NCBI RefSeq assembly: GCF_002850745.1
Contig: NZ_KZ559467.1
Coordinates: 658,510-722,509 of the forward strand
Direction of reading: 5' to 3'
Origin: Nonomuraea indica
Lineage (GTDB): Bacteria > Actinomycetota > Actinomycetes > Streptosporangiales > Streptosporangiaceae
Length of the DNA stretch: 64,000 nucleotides
Below are positions 36,025 through 48,116 of this stretch, in pieces. Below the pieces are notes generated by a model, which ran no database searches, was not told the DNA's origin, and was given only the letters and a program-made list of their open reading frames with translations. Numbering within the stretch: the first letter of the stretch is position 1; every line of letters starts with the position of its first letter. The position numbers were made by a program, and so were the translations under genes.

Positions 36025-36028
<4 letters not shown>
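35522..36028 (+). CDS. PadR family transcriptional regulator
   Basis: 168 residues from a GTG with GGGGAGG upstream. N-terminal winged helix (MRLHLLALLAKEPAHGYELKQAL, YPSPNIGQIYVTLGRLEKDGLV, KKVYYLTAKGRETL) is the PadR signature. The C-terminal part (about 90-165) is helical and dimerising. Its stop overlaps the next ATG, so it is cotranslated with the ABC ATPase. It probably represses this three-gene system until a drug or peptide ligand binds. Confidence 0.93.
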
Positions 36029-36749
<721 letters not shown>

Positions 36750-36753
<4 letters not shown>

Positions 36754-39020
36754 GCACGATGCGGGCAGGCGGCCGCTGGATCAGGGCCGACCTGCGGGCC
36801 AGGAAGGGGCAGGCCGCCCTCACCGTGCTGGCGGTGGCCGGCATCGTGGCGGCCCTGATCGCCGCCGTCACCCTCCTCGAGGACGGCACCAACCCGTGGC
36901 GCGGGCTGTTCGCCCAGACCAACGGCGCCCACGTGTGGTTCTACACCAAGGACAGCCCCACCGTCGCGGTCGGCGCCATCGACGGCGTCACCCACGTCGC
37001 CGGGCCCTACCGCTCGGCGCCGGTCACCGTCGCCCAGGACGGCAAGAAGGAGCCCACCTCGCTGCGCGCCATGCCGTCCGCACCGGCCGGGGTGGCCAGG
37101 CCCGTGGTCGCCGAAGGCCGCTGGCTCGACCCCTCGCAGGCCGACGGGGTGGTGGTCGAGCGCTCGTTCGCCTCCGCGCTGCGGGTGAAGGTCGGCGCGC
37201 CGTTCACCGTCATCGCGCTGAGCGGCGAGCGTCACACCCTGTACGTGCGCGGCATCGCCGACTCGGCCGAGCAGGGCTTCTTCCCCGAGTGGACGCCCGG
37301 CCTGGCCTGGGTCCTGCCGGGCACCCTCGACCGGATCGAGCCGATGCTGGGCCGCAGCGAGTGGGTCACCGGCCTGCGGCTGACCGACGCCGACGCGGCG
37401 CAGATCGTCTCCCAGCGCGTCGTCGTCATGCTGGACGACCAGCTCCAGCGCGTCTACACCTGGCGCGAGGTGCGCGCCGCCATGGAGCTCGACAACCGGC
37501 TGCTGGGCACGCTGCTGGCCCTGTTCGGCGTGGTGGGGCTGGTCGCCGCCGCGCTCGCGCTGGCCAACGCGGCGGGCGGCCGGGTGCTCGGCCAGCTCCG
37601 CGACCTGGCCACGCTCAAGTCGATGGGCTTCACCCGAGGGCAGGTGGCGCTGCTGCTGCTCACCGAGCACGGCTCGCTCGGGCTGCTCGGCGTCCTGCTG
37701 GGCGCCGTGGCCGGCTGGGCGGCCACCGTGGCCGTGCTGGGCGCCTCGCTCGTCGCGCCGATGCCCGTCCTCACCATCGTGGCCAGCACCGCGCTGGTCG
37801 TCCTCGCCGCGGTCGGCGTGCCCGCCTGGCGCGGCGGCCGCACGCCGCCCATCCCCGCCGCCCCGGCCGTGCCGCCGCGCGGCCACCTGTCGCGGCTGGC
37901 CCGGCTGGCCCTGCTCGTCCGGCTGCCGCCCGCGCTGATCCTCGGCACCCGCGACGCCTTCACCCGGCGGGTGCCCGCGTTCCTGACGGTCTTCGGGCTG
38001 GCCGTGCCCATGATGATGATCACCATCGGGCTGGGCGTGTGGGCCACGCTCGACAACTTCCTCAGCCATCCCGAGCAGGTCGGCCAGCACGCCGCCCTGC
38101 ACGTGCGCGCCGGCAAGCTGGAGCCGGCCCAGGCCGAGCGGCTCGTCAGGCGCGACCCCGGCGTGCTCGCCGTGTATCCCGGCGCCGAGGTGAACGCCCT
38201 GGCGCCCGGCGAGGCCCGTTCCATCCGGGTGCGCGCGCTCGGCGGCTCCGCGAGCGGGGCCTACCCGTTCCCGGTGGTCGAGGGCCGCCTGTACGGCCAG
38301 CCCGGCGAGGCCGTGGCCGGGCAGGGGCTGTTCGACCTGCTGGGCGCGAAGATCGGGGACCGGGTGCGGCTGACCGTGGGCGGCTCGCCGCTCATCGTGC
38401 GCATCGTCGGCCGCACCGTCGAGCCCGACCTCGACGGCGAGGTGCTGTCGGTCGGCCTCGACAGCCTGGCGGCCAAGGACGCGGTCCCGCCCGAGTTCTA
38501 CGCGCTCGCGCTGCGGCCCGGCGCCGACCCCGCCGAGGTGCGGGCCAGGCTGCTGGCGGCGTCCGGGGAGGGGCTCGACGTGCAGCGGGTCGTCAACCCG
38601 GCCGACCGGCTGACGATCATCCGCGTGGTGATCGTGGCGCTCATCGTGCTGCTGTCGCTGATCGGCCTCGCCAACCTGCTCACCGCCTGCGCGCTCGGCC
38701 TGCGCGACCACGCCTTCGACCTGGCCGTCCTCAAGGCCATGGGGCTCACGCCGCGGCAGGTGATGGCCACGCTGGTGACCGGGAGCGGGCTGCTCGTCGT
38801 CCTGGGCGTGGCCGTGGGCACGGCCGTGGGGGTGTCCGTCGTGACCGGTCTCATCGACCTCCAGGGGCACACCAGCGGCGTCGGCGCGGGCATCGGCCGC
38901 CCGCCGTCGCCCCTGACGTTGACGCTGGCCGTCCTGGCGGCCGTGGGGGCGGCGCTCGCGGTCGCGATCATCCCCGCCCGCCGCGCCGCCCGCGCCCAGG
39001 TGCCGATCGCCACCCGCTGA
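36750..39020 (+). CDS. FtsX-like ABC transporter permease
   Basis: 756 residues with an ATGA-overlapping start. Two homologous halves, each an FtsX-like unit. An N-terminal helix (GQAALTVLAVAGIVAALIAAVTL) is followed by a large extracytoplasmic domain (about 55-240), three helices (about 250-350), a second helix near 400, a second extracytoplasmic domain (about 430-610) and the final three helices. GGRVLGQLRDLATLKSMGFTRGQVALL is the FtsX coupling segment. Probably an efflux or resistance system induced through PadR. Confidence 0.9.
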
Positions 39021-39028
39021 ACACGCGA

Positions 39029-39069
39029 GAAGGCGGTGCCCGCCCCGCGAGGGGACGGACACCGCCTTC
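39029..39069. terminator. Bidirectional terminator hairpin
   Basis: gaaggcggtg (39029-39038) pairs perfectly with caccgccttc (39060-39069), and an inner cccc-gcga-gggg stem (39043-39054) extends the fold. It sits between the convergent FtsX-like permease and treS genes and can stop transcription from both sides. Confidence 0.8.
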
Positions 39070-39081
39070 AGGCGGGCCCGC

Positions 39082-40770
<1,689 letters not shown>

Positions 40771-41034
40771 AGGTCGCTCACAGAAGGAGATGTGGGCAGG
40801 ACGGAGTCACCGGTTCCCCGGCGTTTACATGTGGTGACCGCGCCGCCTGGGGTCGTCATCCCTGCAACCCCAGTGCCCTTGACGGGACCGGATTTGTGAT
40901 CCGGGTGCTCCCGCTCGATGCGGCGCTTACGGGCCGAACACTATCAGCCCGGTGGCTTTCCGGAACCTGCTTATGCGGTGATCTCTTCGTACCCTGGATA
41001 CCTCAACGTAATCACCCTGTTACCCACAGTTCAT
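40771..41034. promoter_or_regulatory. treS leader region
   Basis: No gene was seen. It carries an inverted repeat, ccggat-ttgtg-atccgg (40888-40904). The treS promoter should lie here. It also receives the 3' end of the asparagine-synthase-like gene. Confidence 0.4.
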
Positions 41035-42669
41035 CTAGAACGGGGGCGAGACGTCGCCGAGGTCACCCTCGAAGTCGCTCAACCACAGCCCGAACAGCAC
41101 CAGCCCGCGCACCCAGAACCTGTCGTTCCATCCGGTGAAGCGGGTCAGCGCGTCAGGGCCGTCGAGGACGACCTGATGCAACTCCTCCGACAGCAGCGCC
41201 GGCACCCGCTCGGCCACCGTGCGGAGCATCTGGTGCGCGTACACGCGCGCGGGACCGGCCGTCGAGCGCAGCGGCACCCGCCGCAGCGGCTGCTTGACCA
41301 CGTTGGTCGACGGCAGCGCGGCCACCCGCGGATTGGCGGCGTGCAGCAGCTCCCGGTAGAAGCGCCCCTTGTCCTTGCGGGCCACGCCCACCGACAGCGC
41401 CGCGTCGAAGAAGTCGGGGTGGATGAACGGCGCGGCGAACGACGCCTCCGGCCCGACCAGGTTGACCGCCGAGCGGGCGATGCCCCGCACCGTGCGGGTG
41501 TGCAGCACCGACAGCGGCAGCTCCGCCCGGTGCCCGTGCAGCATGGAGGTGGCGGCGTGGAACTGCTCCCTGACCGCCTCCTCGATCCACTCCTGGGCCC
41601 GGGGCGACAGGAACGGCTGCGACGGCGCCCCCAGGCTGAGCGAGCCGAGCACCGCGGCCGACCGCTCGGCCTGCGAGGTGGCCTCCAGCGCCGCGCCGCT
41701 GACCATGAAGTTCTTCAGCAGCGGCCCGCCCGCCAGGCCGTCGACCAGCATCCGCCCCGACCGGTGCACCTCCTTGGCGAACGGCGCGTACCAGGCGTGG
41801 TGCGGCGTCAGGTACTCGAGCCGGCGCGCCACCTCCTGGGCGTCGCCCGGGTAGTCGGCCGGGTCCTGCGTGATCACCCGGTGGTCGACGCCCAGCTCGC
41901 GGGTGATGGCGCGGGCGAAGGCGATGTCGGTGTCGGTGCCGTCGTCCGGGCTCGTCGTCCACGACTCCACGTCGGCGCCGCGCGCCACGGCCACCGCGCA
42001 CAGCAGCCGCGAGTCGTAGCCGCCGCTGACCGGCACGAGCAGCCGGCGCCCCTCGTAGTCCTTGTAGACCTCGTGCAGGATCTCCAGCAGCTCGCCGGCG
42101 CTGGTCCACGTCTCGTACGGCTCGGTGCGCAGCCAGCGCGGCAGCCGGCGCTCGGTGCCGAGCATCCCCCGGTCGTGGACCAGGGCGCTGGAGCCGGGCA
42201 GCCGCTTGACCGCCGGGTAGGGGGTGGCCTCGCCGAGGGGGAAGGTCACCTGGATGATCGACGCCCACGCAGCCCAGTCGATCCCGGCGGGCACCAGCGA
42301 CAGCAACGGCTGGATCAGCGACGAGAAGTAGACAGCCTCGCCCAGCCGCACGTAGTAGACGTCGACCAGGCCGAGCGCGCCGGCGTGCAGCGTGACCCGC
42401 TCGCCGTCGCCGATCAGGCCGGGCGTCTCGTACGTCTCCGCCACGGCCATCCAGTCGTCGTGCCCCGCGGGCCTGCGCTCGCCCCACGAGAACGCGAACG
42501 AGCCCTCGGTGCGGTGGTAGGGAGGCAGCGGCGCGGAGCTGAACAGCGCCGCGTCCGCCGTCTGCAGGGCGGGCCGGACCCGCGGCCCCGCGCCCGTCAG
42601 CTTCCCCAGCACGACGGTGTCGATCCGGCCGAGAGCGCCGCAGACGTAGGGCCGCACGTTGAACTGCAC
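41035..42669 (-). CDS. Asparagine synthase-like protein without glutaminase nucleophile
   Basis: 544 residues from a GTG start. The C-terminal ATP-pyrophosphatase domain has the P-loop LLVPVSGGYDSRLLCAVAVA (about 230-250), SWTTSPDDGTDTDIAFARAI and the C-terminal DFFDAALSVG segment. The N-terminal domain resembles class-II amidotransferase folds but lacks the N-terminal Cys; the only candidate, Cys10 in YVCGALGRID, cannot become the first residue. An ammonia- or amine-using amide/lactam-forming role is more likely than asparagine synthesis. It diverges from the coiled-coil glycosyltransferase gene. Similar proteins occur in surface-polysaccharide loci. Confidence 0.82.
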   Translation of the reverse strand: MQFNVRPYVCGALGRIDTVVLGKLTGAGPRVRPALQTADAALFSSAPLPPYHRTEGSFAFSWGERRPAGHDDWMAVAETYETPGLIGDGERVTLHAGALGLVDVYYVRLGEAVYFSSLIQPLLSLVPAGIDWAAWASIIQVTFPLGEATPYPAVKRLPGSSALVHDRGMLGTERRLPRWLRTEPYETWTSAGELLEILHEVYKDYEGRRLLVPVSGGYDSRLLCAVAVARGADVESWTTSPDDGTDTDIAFARAITRELGVDHRVITQDPADYPGDAQEVARRLEYLTPHHAWYAPFAKEVHRSGRMLVDGLAGGPLLKNFMVSGAALEATSQAERSAAVLGSLSLGAPSQPFLSPRAQEWIEEAVREQFHAATSMLHGHRAELPLSVLHTRTVRGIARSAVNLVGPEASFAAPFIHPDFFDAALSVGVARKDKGRFYRELLHAANPRVAALPSTNVVKQPLRRVPLRSTAGPARVYAHQMLRTVAERVPALLSEELHQVVLDGPDALTRFTGWNDRFWVRGLVLFGLWLSDFEGDLGDVSPPF

Positions 42670-42739
42670 CGGATCTCATCCCTTCGAGACGCTTCCCGGG
42701 CAAGAGTATCCTTTGCCGGGCTAGGAATCGGAGGTGCCG

Positions 42740-44596
42740 GTGAGCACTGAGCTGGAGAGCACGAGGCGCGCGCTGCGGGATGCGATCGCCCAGGCGGAGC
42801 ACGCGGCCGAGCTGGCGAGGCTGCTGAGCGACGCCCAGGCGAGGCTGGCCGAGGCCGAGCGCAACGCCGAGGAGGTCAAGGCGCTCGCCGAGCGGCTGGC
42901 CGAGGCCGAGGAGCGGCTCGAGGACGAGCGCACCGCCGCCGACAAGCTCCGCAAGGAGCTGGCCGAGCAGCGCTACCAGGCCGAGGTGGCCCACTGGAAG
43001 CTCTCCTCCATCAAGGTCGCCCGCTGGAACCGGCTCGGCGACGCCATCAAGACCGGCAAGAGCAACCCTCTCCTGCTCGCCAAGGGCCTCAAGGGGGCGG
43101 CCAGGCCGGTCAAGCGGCCCACCGCCCCCAAGCGCAGGCCCGTGGCCGCCAAGCAGGCCAGGCAGGCCGCCGACGAGCGGCCCGGCGCCGCCTACCAGGC
43201 GACCACTTCCACCCGCACCCTGGAGGGCGCCTCCTTCAGGCTCAAGCCGTACCGGGTGCCCACGGGTCCCAACACGCGCCCGCACCTGACGGCGGCGGTG
43301 ATCGCCGACCCGCACGTCGAGGCGCTGCTGCGCTACGAGTGGCGGCAGACCACCGGCTTCACGCCGCGTGACTTCGCCCGGGTGCTGCCGCAGGAGGTGC
43401 CGCACCTGCTCGTGGTCGAGTCCGTCACCGCGGGGCCGTGGGCCGCGGAGATCATCGGGGAGCCGGGAGAGGGGCTGCGGGCGCTGCTCGCCTGGTGCGC
43501 CGACCGCGGCATCCGCACGGTGTTCTGGCACACCCAGGGCGACGCGGCCGACTACGGCGCGGCGGCGGCGCTGTTCGAGCACCGGTTCAGCACCGACCCG
43601 GCCACCGGCTGGCCGCGCCTGTCGTTCGGCGTCCAGCCACGGGTGCACAACCCGATCCCGCTGTCGGGTGGGCGCATCGACCGGGTGCTCACGCTGGAGC
43701 AGCTGCTGCCCGGCCATCTCAGCTATCCCGACGTGCTCACCTCCTACCGCTGGCCGGCAGCGGTGCGGTGCCCGGCGGGCACCCCTCCGTGGCGGCTGGC
43801 CGAGCTGGCGGCCTGCGGCACCTCGATCGGCGACGAGCCCGACTCGCGCCGGGCGCACGTGGCGCTGCGCCGCGCCTACAACAGCGGCACCATGACCGAG
43901 CGGGTCGACGAGCTGCTGGAGGCGATCGGCCTGCCCAGCGCGCGCGCCACGCTGGAGGTCTCCCTGCTGCTGCCCGTCACCGACCGTTCGCTGCTGGAGC
44001 ACGCCCTCGCCCAGGTGGCGCGGCAGTCCAAGCCGGTGGCGCAGCTCGTCGTGTTCGGCCCGCCGGAGGCCGAGGCACGCGCCCGCGAGGTCGTGCCGGA
44101 CGCCGAGGTCGTCTTCCGCCACCTGGACCCGGCGCTGTCCACCGGCGAGACGCTCAACCGCGGGCTCGACCTGTGCGAGGCCGACCTGGTCGGCGTCATG
44201 GACCAGCGCGACGTCTACGGCACCCACTACCTCGCCGACCTGAGCCGGGCCTTCCTGTTCGCCACCGCCGACGTCGTCGGCAAGGCCGCCTACTACGCCC
44301 ACCTGCGCAAGCCGCAGGCCACCCTGCTCAAGCAGCCGGACGCCGAGTACACCTACCTGCCGGAGATCGCCGGCGCGACGCTGCTCGCCCGCCGCGCCGC
44401 GATGCGCCAGCTCGGCTTCGCCGACCTGACCGACGGCTGGGACGACGTGCTCATGCGGCGTTGCCGCGCCGACGGGGTGAAGGTGTTCTCGGCCGACCGG
44501 TTCGGCTACGTCCGGGTCCGCGACGAGGACCGGTGGCTGCTGGGCGCCGCCCACCTGGTCGAGTACGGCTCCGCCGAGCCGCACGCGCTCATCTGA
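42740..44596 (+). CDS. Coiled-coil glycosyltransferase-like protein
   Basis: The second GTG (42740) is preferred: GGAGG lies 5 nt before it, while it overlaps the first GTG (42734). About 618 residues. Residues 1-90 are a heptad-rich Ala/Glu/Leu coiled coil (LARLLSDAQARLAEAERNAE). A basic linker (about 115-150) follows. The central part (170-390) resembles CgeB-like or GT-B glycosyltransferases, and the last 200 residues are GT-A-like (EVSLLLPVTDRSLLEHAL, DLVGVMDQRDVYG), with D-x-R-D rather than classic DxD. Probably a surface-polysaccharide enzyme. Confidence 0.75.
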   Translation: MSTELESTRRALRDAIAQAEHAAELARLLSDAQARLAEAERNAEEVKALAERLAEAEERLEDERTAADKLRKELAEQRYQAEVAHWKLSSIKVARWNRLGDAIKTGKSNPLLLAKGLKGAARPVKRPTAPKRRPVAAKQARQAADERPGAAYQATTSTRTLEGASFRLKPYRVPTGPNTRPHLTAAVIADPHVEALLRYEWRQTTGFTPRDFARVLPQEVPHLLVVESVTAGPWAAEIIGEPGEGLRALLAWCADRGIRTVFWHTQGDAADYGAAAALFEHRFSTDPATGWPRLSFGVQPRVHNPIPLSGGRIDRVLTLEQLLPGHLSYPDVLTSYRWPAAVRCPAGTPPWRLAELAACGTSIGDEPDSRRAHVALRRAYNSGTMTERVDELLEAIGLPSARATLEVSLLLPVTDRSLLEHALAQVARQSKPVAQLVVFGPPEAEARAREVVPDAEVVFRHLDPALSTGETLNRGLDLCEADLVGVMDQRDVYGTHYLADLSRAFLFATADVVGKAAYYAHLRKPQATLLKQPDAEYTYLPEIAGATLLARRAAMRQLGFADLTDGWDDVLMRRCRADGVKVFSADRFGYVRVRDEDRWLLGAAHLVEYGSAEPHALI

Positions 44597-44600
44597 GCCG

Positions 44601-45257
44601 GTGGTGCGGCCCGGGCGGCTGGCCGAGGCGCTGGGGGAGCCGCCCGCGCCGGACGGCACGTGGGAGCGGGAGGCGGTCTACGTCTCGGCCGCCGCGCTGC
44701 GCCGCGCCCGTCGCCCCGGTGCCCGGGCCGCGCCGGTGGGCCGGGTCGCGGCCGAGCTGGCCGACCGGGTGCGGCCGGTCGAGGGGGTCTCGCGGGTGGA
44801 GGCGCTCGCGAACGGGTTCCTGCGCATCACGGTCGAGACGCCGGGGGAGCTGGTGGCGGAGGTCCGGCCGCTGAGCCTGCCGGACCCGTGGCCCGACCTG
44901 CCCCGCACGTGGGACAACCCCGGGTTCGTGGTCCGCTACGCGCACGCGCGGGCGGCCGCCGTGCAGCGGTGGGCCCGCGACCTGGGCGTGCCCGCCACCG
45001 GCTTCCGGCCCGAGCTGCTGGACGACCCGCCCCACCGGGCCGTGCTGCGGGTGCTGGCCGAGCTGCCGGGGCGGCTGGCCGGCCGGGCGCCCGCCTGGGA
45101 GGCCTACCTGGTGCGGCTGGCCACGGCCTACCACGACGCCCACGAGCTGGCCCCGGCCGTCCCCGCCGGCGAGGAGGAGCCGTCCCCGGCGCACACCGCC
45201 CGGGTGCGGCTGGCGCGGGCCGTACGGGACGTCCTCCCGGGACCCGAACGCCTATGA
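44601..45257 (+). CDS. nrtL: ArgS-related anticodon-binding protein NrtL
   Basis: 218 residues from a GTG 4 bp after the preceding stop. It has the C-terminal DALR anticodon-binding helices of arginyl-tRNA synthetase (NPGFVVRYAHARAAAVQRWA, PPHRAVLRVLAELPGRLAGRAP, VRLARAVRDVL) preceded by a remnant N-terminal domain with ANGFLRITVE. It has no catalytic HIGH/KMSKS motifs. In actinobacteria it is encoded just before lysA, as here. Its cellular role is not established. Confidence 0.88.
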   Translation: MVRPGRLAEALGEPPAPDGTWEREAVYVSAAALRRARRPGARAAPVGRVAAELADRVRPVEGVSRVEALANGFLRITVETPGELVAEVRPLSLPDPWPDLPRTWDNPGFVVRYAHARAAAVQRWARDLGVPATGFRPELLDDPPHRAVLRVLAELPGRLAGRAPAWEAYLVRLATAYHDAHELAPAVPAGEEEPSPAHTARVRLARAVRDVLPGPERL

Positions 45258-45265
45258 TTGATCGC

Positions 45266-45305
45266 AAAATATCCGGCCAAATGGCGAATAAGCGTAAAAA
45301 TATCC
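45266..45305. promoter_or_regulatory. Direct aaaatatcc repeats upstream of lysA
   Basis: aaaatatcc occurs twice (45266-45274 and 45297-45305), 31 bp apart, close to three helical turns. This lies in a sharply AT-rich island after nrtL and about 80 bp before lysA. It could bind a regulator of the lysine/threonine genes or hold a promoter. Confidence 0.45.
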
Positions 45306-45381
45306 CTGTAGAGGCGTGATCGCGTCTCGATACGTGAGCAGCCGGTCCAGGGATGACGACGCTTCCGATAGCCTCGATCGG

Positions 45382-46764
45382 GTGAGTCGATTCGCCCATC
45401 CCGCAGGGGACCGGCATGCCGAGATGCTGCCCCACGAGCGCCCCCCGCTGGCGCCCGCCGACCTCAACCGGATCAACCCCGCGATCTGGCCCCGAACGTC
45501 CGGCCGCACCGAGGGCGCGCTCACGATCGGCGGCGTCGACGTCCGTGACCTCGCCCGCGACCACGGCACGCCGCTGTTCGTGCTCGACGAGCACGACGTC
45601 CGCTCGCGCATGCGCGACTACGCCACCGCCTTCGCCGGGTCCGAGGTCCACTACGCCGGCAAGGCCTTCCTGTGCAAGGAGATCGTCCGCTGGCTGGACG
45701 AGGAGGGTCTCGGCCTCGACGTGGCCAGCGGCGGCGAGCTGGCGGTGGCGCTCAGTGTGGGCTTCCCGGCCGAGCGCATCACCCTGCACGGCAACAACAA
45801 GTCCGTCGCCGAGCTGACCCGCGCCCTGCAGGCCGGGGTCGGGCACATCGTGGTCGACTCGTTCGAGGAGATCGCCCGGCTCGGCCACCTCGCCGACGAG
45901 CAGGGCAAGCGGCCCAAGGTGATGATCCGCGTCACCACCGGCGTCGAGGCGCACACCCACGAGTTCATCGCCACCGCGCACGACGACCAGAAGTTCGGCC
46001 TGTCGCTCAACTCCGGCGCCGCGGCCGAGGCCGTGCACCGCATCCTGGCGATGCCGTCGCTGGAGCTGGTCGGCCTCCACTCGCACATCGGCTCGCAGAT
46101 CGTCGACACGGCCGGCTTCGAGGTCGCGGCGCGCCGCCTGGCCACCCTGCTCGTGCAGATCAAGGAAGAGCACGGCGTGGTGCTGCCCGAGCTCGATCTC
46201 GGCGGCGGCTACGGCATCGCCTACGTCGACGACGACGAGGCCCCCGGCGTCAAGCTCATCGCCGACGGGCTGCGCGAGATCGTCACCAAGGTGTGCACCG
46301 ACGCCGGGCTGCCGGTGCCCCGGCTCACCGTCGAGCCCGGCCGCGCCATCGTCGGCCCCGGCGGCGTCACCCTCTACGAGGTCGGCACCGTCAAGGACGT
46401 CGAGGGGCTGCGCACCTACGTCAGCGTCGACGGCGGCATGAGCGACAACCTCCGCACCGCCCTCTACGGCGCCGAATACACCACGGTGCTGGCCAGCCGC
46501 GAGAGCTCGGCCGAGCCCATGCTGAGCCGCGTGGTCGGCAAGCACTGCGAGAGCGGCGACATCGTGGTGCGCGACTGCTTCCTGCCGGCCGACCTCGCGC
46601 CCGGCGACCTGATCGCCGTCGCCGCGACCGGCGCCTACTGCCGTTCGCTGGCGAGCAACTACAACTACCTGCCCAGACCCGCCGTCGTGGCCGTCCGCGA
46701 CGGCCGGGCCCGGGTGATCGTACGGGGCGAGACCGAGGACGACCTGTTGAGGGGGCAGCTGTGA
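45382..46764 (+). CDS. lysA: Diaminopimelate decarboxylase
   Basis: The GTG giving [17 protein letters not shown] is chosen because actinomycete LysA proteins start this way; a GTG at 45316 would add 22 unconserved residues. About 460 residues. PLP-binding Lys in [12 protein letters not shown], then [32 protein letters not shown] and the active-site Cys loop KHCESGDIV. It makes L-lysine from meso-diaminopimelate. The stop overlaps the hom start. Confidence 0.95.
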   Translation: MSRFAHPAGDRHAEMLPHERPPLAPADLNRINPAIWPRTSGRTEGALTIGGVDVRDLARDHGTPLFVLDEHDVRSRMRDYATAFAGSEVHYAGKAFLCKEIVRWLDEEGLGLDVASGGELAVALSVGFPAERITLHGNNKSVAELTRALQAGVGHIVVDSFEEIARLGHLADEQGKRPKVMIRVTTGVEAHTHEFIATAHDDQKFGLSLNSGAAAEAVHRILAMPSLELVGLHSHIGSQIVDTAGFEVAARRLATLLVQIKEEHGVVLPELDLGGGYGIAYVDDDEAPGVKLIADGLREIVTKVCTDAGLPVPRLTVEPGRAIVGPGGVTLYEVGTVKDVEGLRTYVSVDGGMSDNLRTALYGAEYTTVLASRESSAEPMLSRVVGKHCESGDIVVRDCFLPADLAPGDLIAVAATGAYCRSLASNYNYLPRPAVVAVRDGRARVIVRGETEDDLLRGQL

Positions 46765-48062
46765 AACCGCTGAAGGTCGCGCTGCTGGGCTGCGGCGTCG
46801 TCGGCTCGCAGGTCATCCGGCTCATCCACGAGCAGCACGACGACCTGGCCGCCCGCATCGGCGCGCCGCTGGAGCTGGCCGGGGTGGCGGTGCGCCGCCT
46901 GGGCCGCAAGCGCGACGTCGAGGTGGACCCGGCGCTGTTCACCACCGACGCCGAGGCGCTGGTCACCCGCGACGACGTGGACATCGTGGTCGAGGTCATC
47001 GGCGGCATCGAGCCGGCCCGGTCGCTGATCGTCGCCGCGCTGTCCCGCGGCAAGTCGGTGGTCACCGCCAACAAGGCCCTGCTCGCCGAGGACGGCGCCA
47101 CCCTGCACGAGGCGGCCCGCGCGGGCGAGGGCGACCTCTACTTCGAGGCCAGCGTCGCCGGCGCGATCCCGCTGCTCCGGCCGCTGCGCGAGTCGCTGGC
47201 CGGCGACCACGTCCAGCAGGTGCTCGGCATCGTCAACGGCACCACCAACTACATCCTCGACAAGATGGACTCCACGGGCGCGTCCTTCACCGACGCCCTG
47301 GAGGAGGCGCAGACTCTCGGCTACGCCGAGGCCGACCCGACGGCCGACGTCGAGGGGTTCGACGCCGCGGCCAAGGCCGCGATCCTCGCCGGGCTCGCCT
47401 TCCACAGCCGGGTGACGGCGGCCGAGGTGCACCGCGAGGGCATCACCGACATCACCGCCACCGACGTGGCCTCGGCCAAGGCCATGGGCTACGTCATCAA
47501 GCTGCTGGCCATCTGCGCCCGTTCCGACGACGGCCGCTCCATCGGGGTGCGGGTGCACCCGGCGATGATCCCGCGCACCCATCCGCTGGCCGGGGTGCGC
47601 GAGGCGTACAACGCGGTGTTCGTGGAGGCCGAGTCGGCCGGGCAGCTCATGTTCTACGGCAAGGGCGCCGGCGGCGCGCCGACCGCCTCGGCGGTGCTCG
47701 GCGACCTCGTCGCCGTGGCCCGCAACCGGCTCGCCCGCACGCGCGGGCCCGAGGAGTCCACCTACGCCTCCCTGCCCGTGCACCCGATGGGCGAGACGGT
47801 CACCCGCTGCCACGTGGCGCTGGACGTGGCCGACAAGCCGGGCGTGCTGGCCCGGGTCGCCGACCTGTTCGCCAAGCACGACGTGTCGATCCAGACCGTG
47901 CGCCAGGAGGGGCACGGCGACGACGCGCAGCTCGTCATCGTCACCCACCGGGCGACCGACGCCGCGCTGACCGCCACCATGGACGGGCTGCGCGAGCTCG
48001 ACATCGTGCGGGCCATCGCCAGCGTGATGCGCGTGGAGGGTGACGACCAGAGCGCACGCTGA
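46761..48062 (+). CDS. hom: Homoserine dehydrogenase
   Basis: 433 residues from a GTG forming a GTGA overlap with lysA. Rossmann motif [23 protein letters not shown], catalytic-domain [12 protein letters not shown] and [21 protein letters not shown] are intact. A C-terminal ACT domain (about 350-433; [30 protein letters not shown]) is expected to give threonine feedback inhibition. It reduces aspartate semialdehyde to homoserine. Confidence 0.96.
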   Translation: MKPLKVALLGCGVVGSQVIRLIHEQHDDLAARIGAPLELAGVAVRRLGRKRDVEVDPALFTTDAEALVTRDDVDIVVEVIGGIEPARSLIVAALSRGKSVVTANKALLAEDGATLHEAARAGEGDLYFEASVAGAIPLLRPLRESLAGDHVQQVLGIVNGTTNYILDKMDSTGASFTDALEEAQTLGYAEADPTADVEGFDAAAKAAILAGLAFHSRVTAAEVHREGITDITATDVASAKAMGYVIKLLAICARSDDGRSIGVRVHPAMIPRTHPLAGVREAYNAVFVEAESAGQLMFYGKGAGGAPTASAVLGDLVAVARNRLARTRGPEESTYASLPVHPMGETVTRCHVALDVADKPGVLARVADLFAKHDVSIQTVRQEGHGDDAQLVIVTHRATDAALTATMDGLRELDIVRAIASVMRVEGDDQSAR

Positions 48063-48074
48063 TCCGGCCGTCCC

Positions 48075-48116
48075 GACCGGCGACGTGCCCTGCGGCAGTG
48101 CGGCGCGTCGCCGGTC
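48075..48116. terminator. Terminator between hom and TetR genes
   Basis: gaccggcgacg (48075-48085) and cgtcgccggtc (48106-48116) form a perfect 11-bp stem around a 20-nt loop, 12 bp after the hom stop. The right arm overlaps the stop codon of the convergent TetR gene. It probably ends transcription of nrtL-lysA-hom, which here does not continue into thrC. Confidence 0.75.

Noticed and set aside
41035..42669. A beta-lactam or lasso-peptide biosynthetic cluster around the asparagine-synthase-like gene
   Set aside because: No precursor peptide, lasso protease or carboxyethylarginine synthase is present; the neighbours are glycosyltransferases.
41153..44659. An 1168-codon antisense frame across two genes
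   Set aside because: It covers two well-supported divergent genes in shadow frames and resembles no protein family.
45258..45381. A lysine riboswitch or T-box before lysA
   Set aside because: The region is too short and lacks the conserved stems; only direct repeats are visible.
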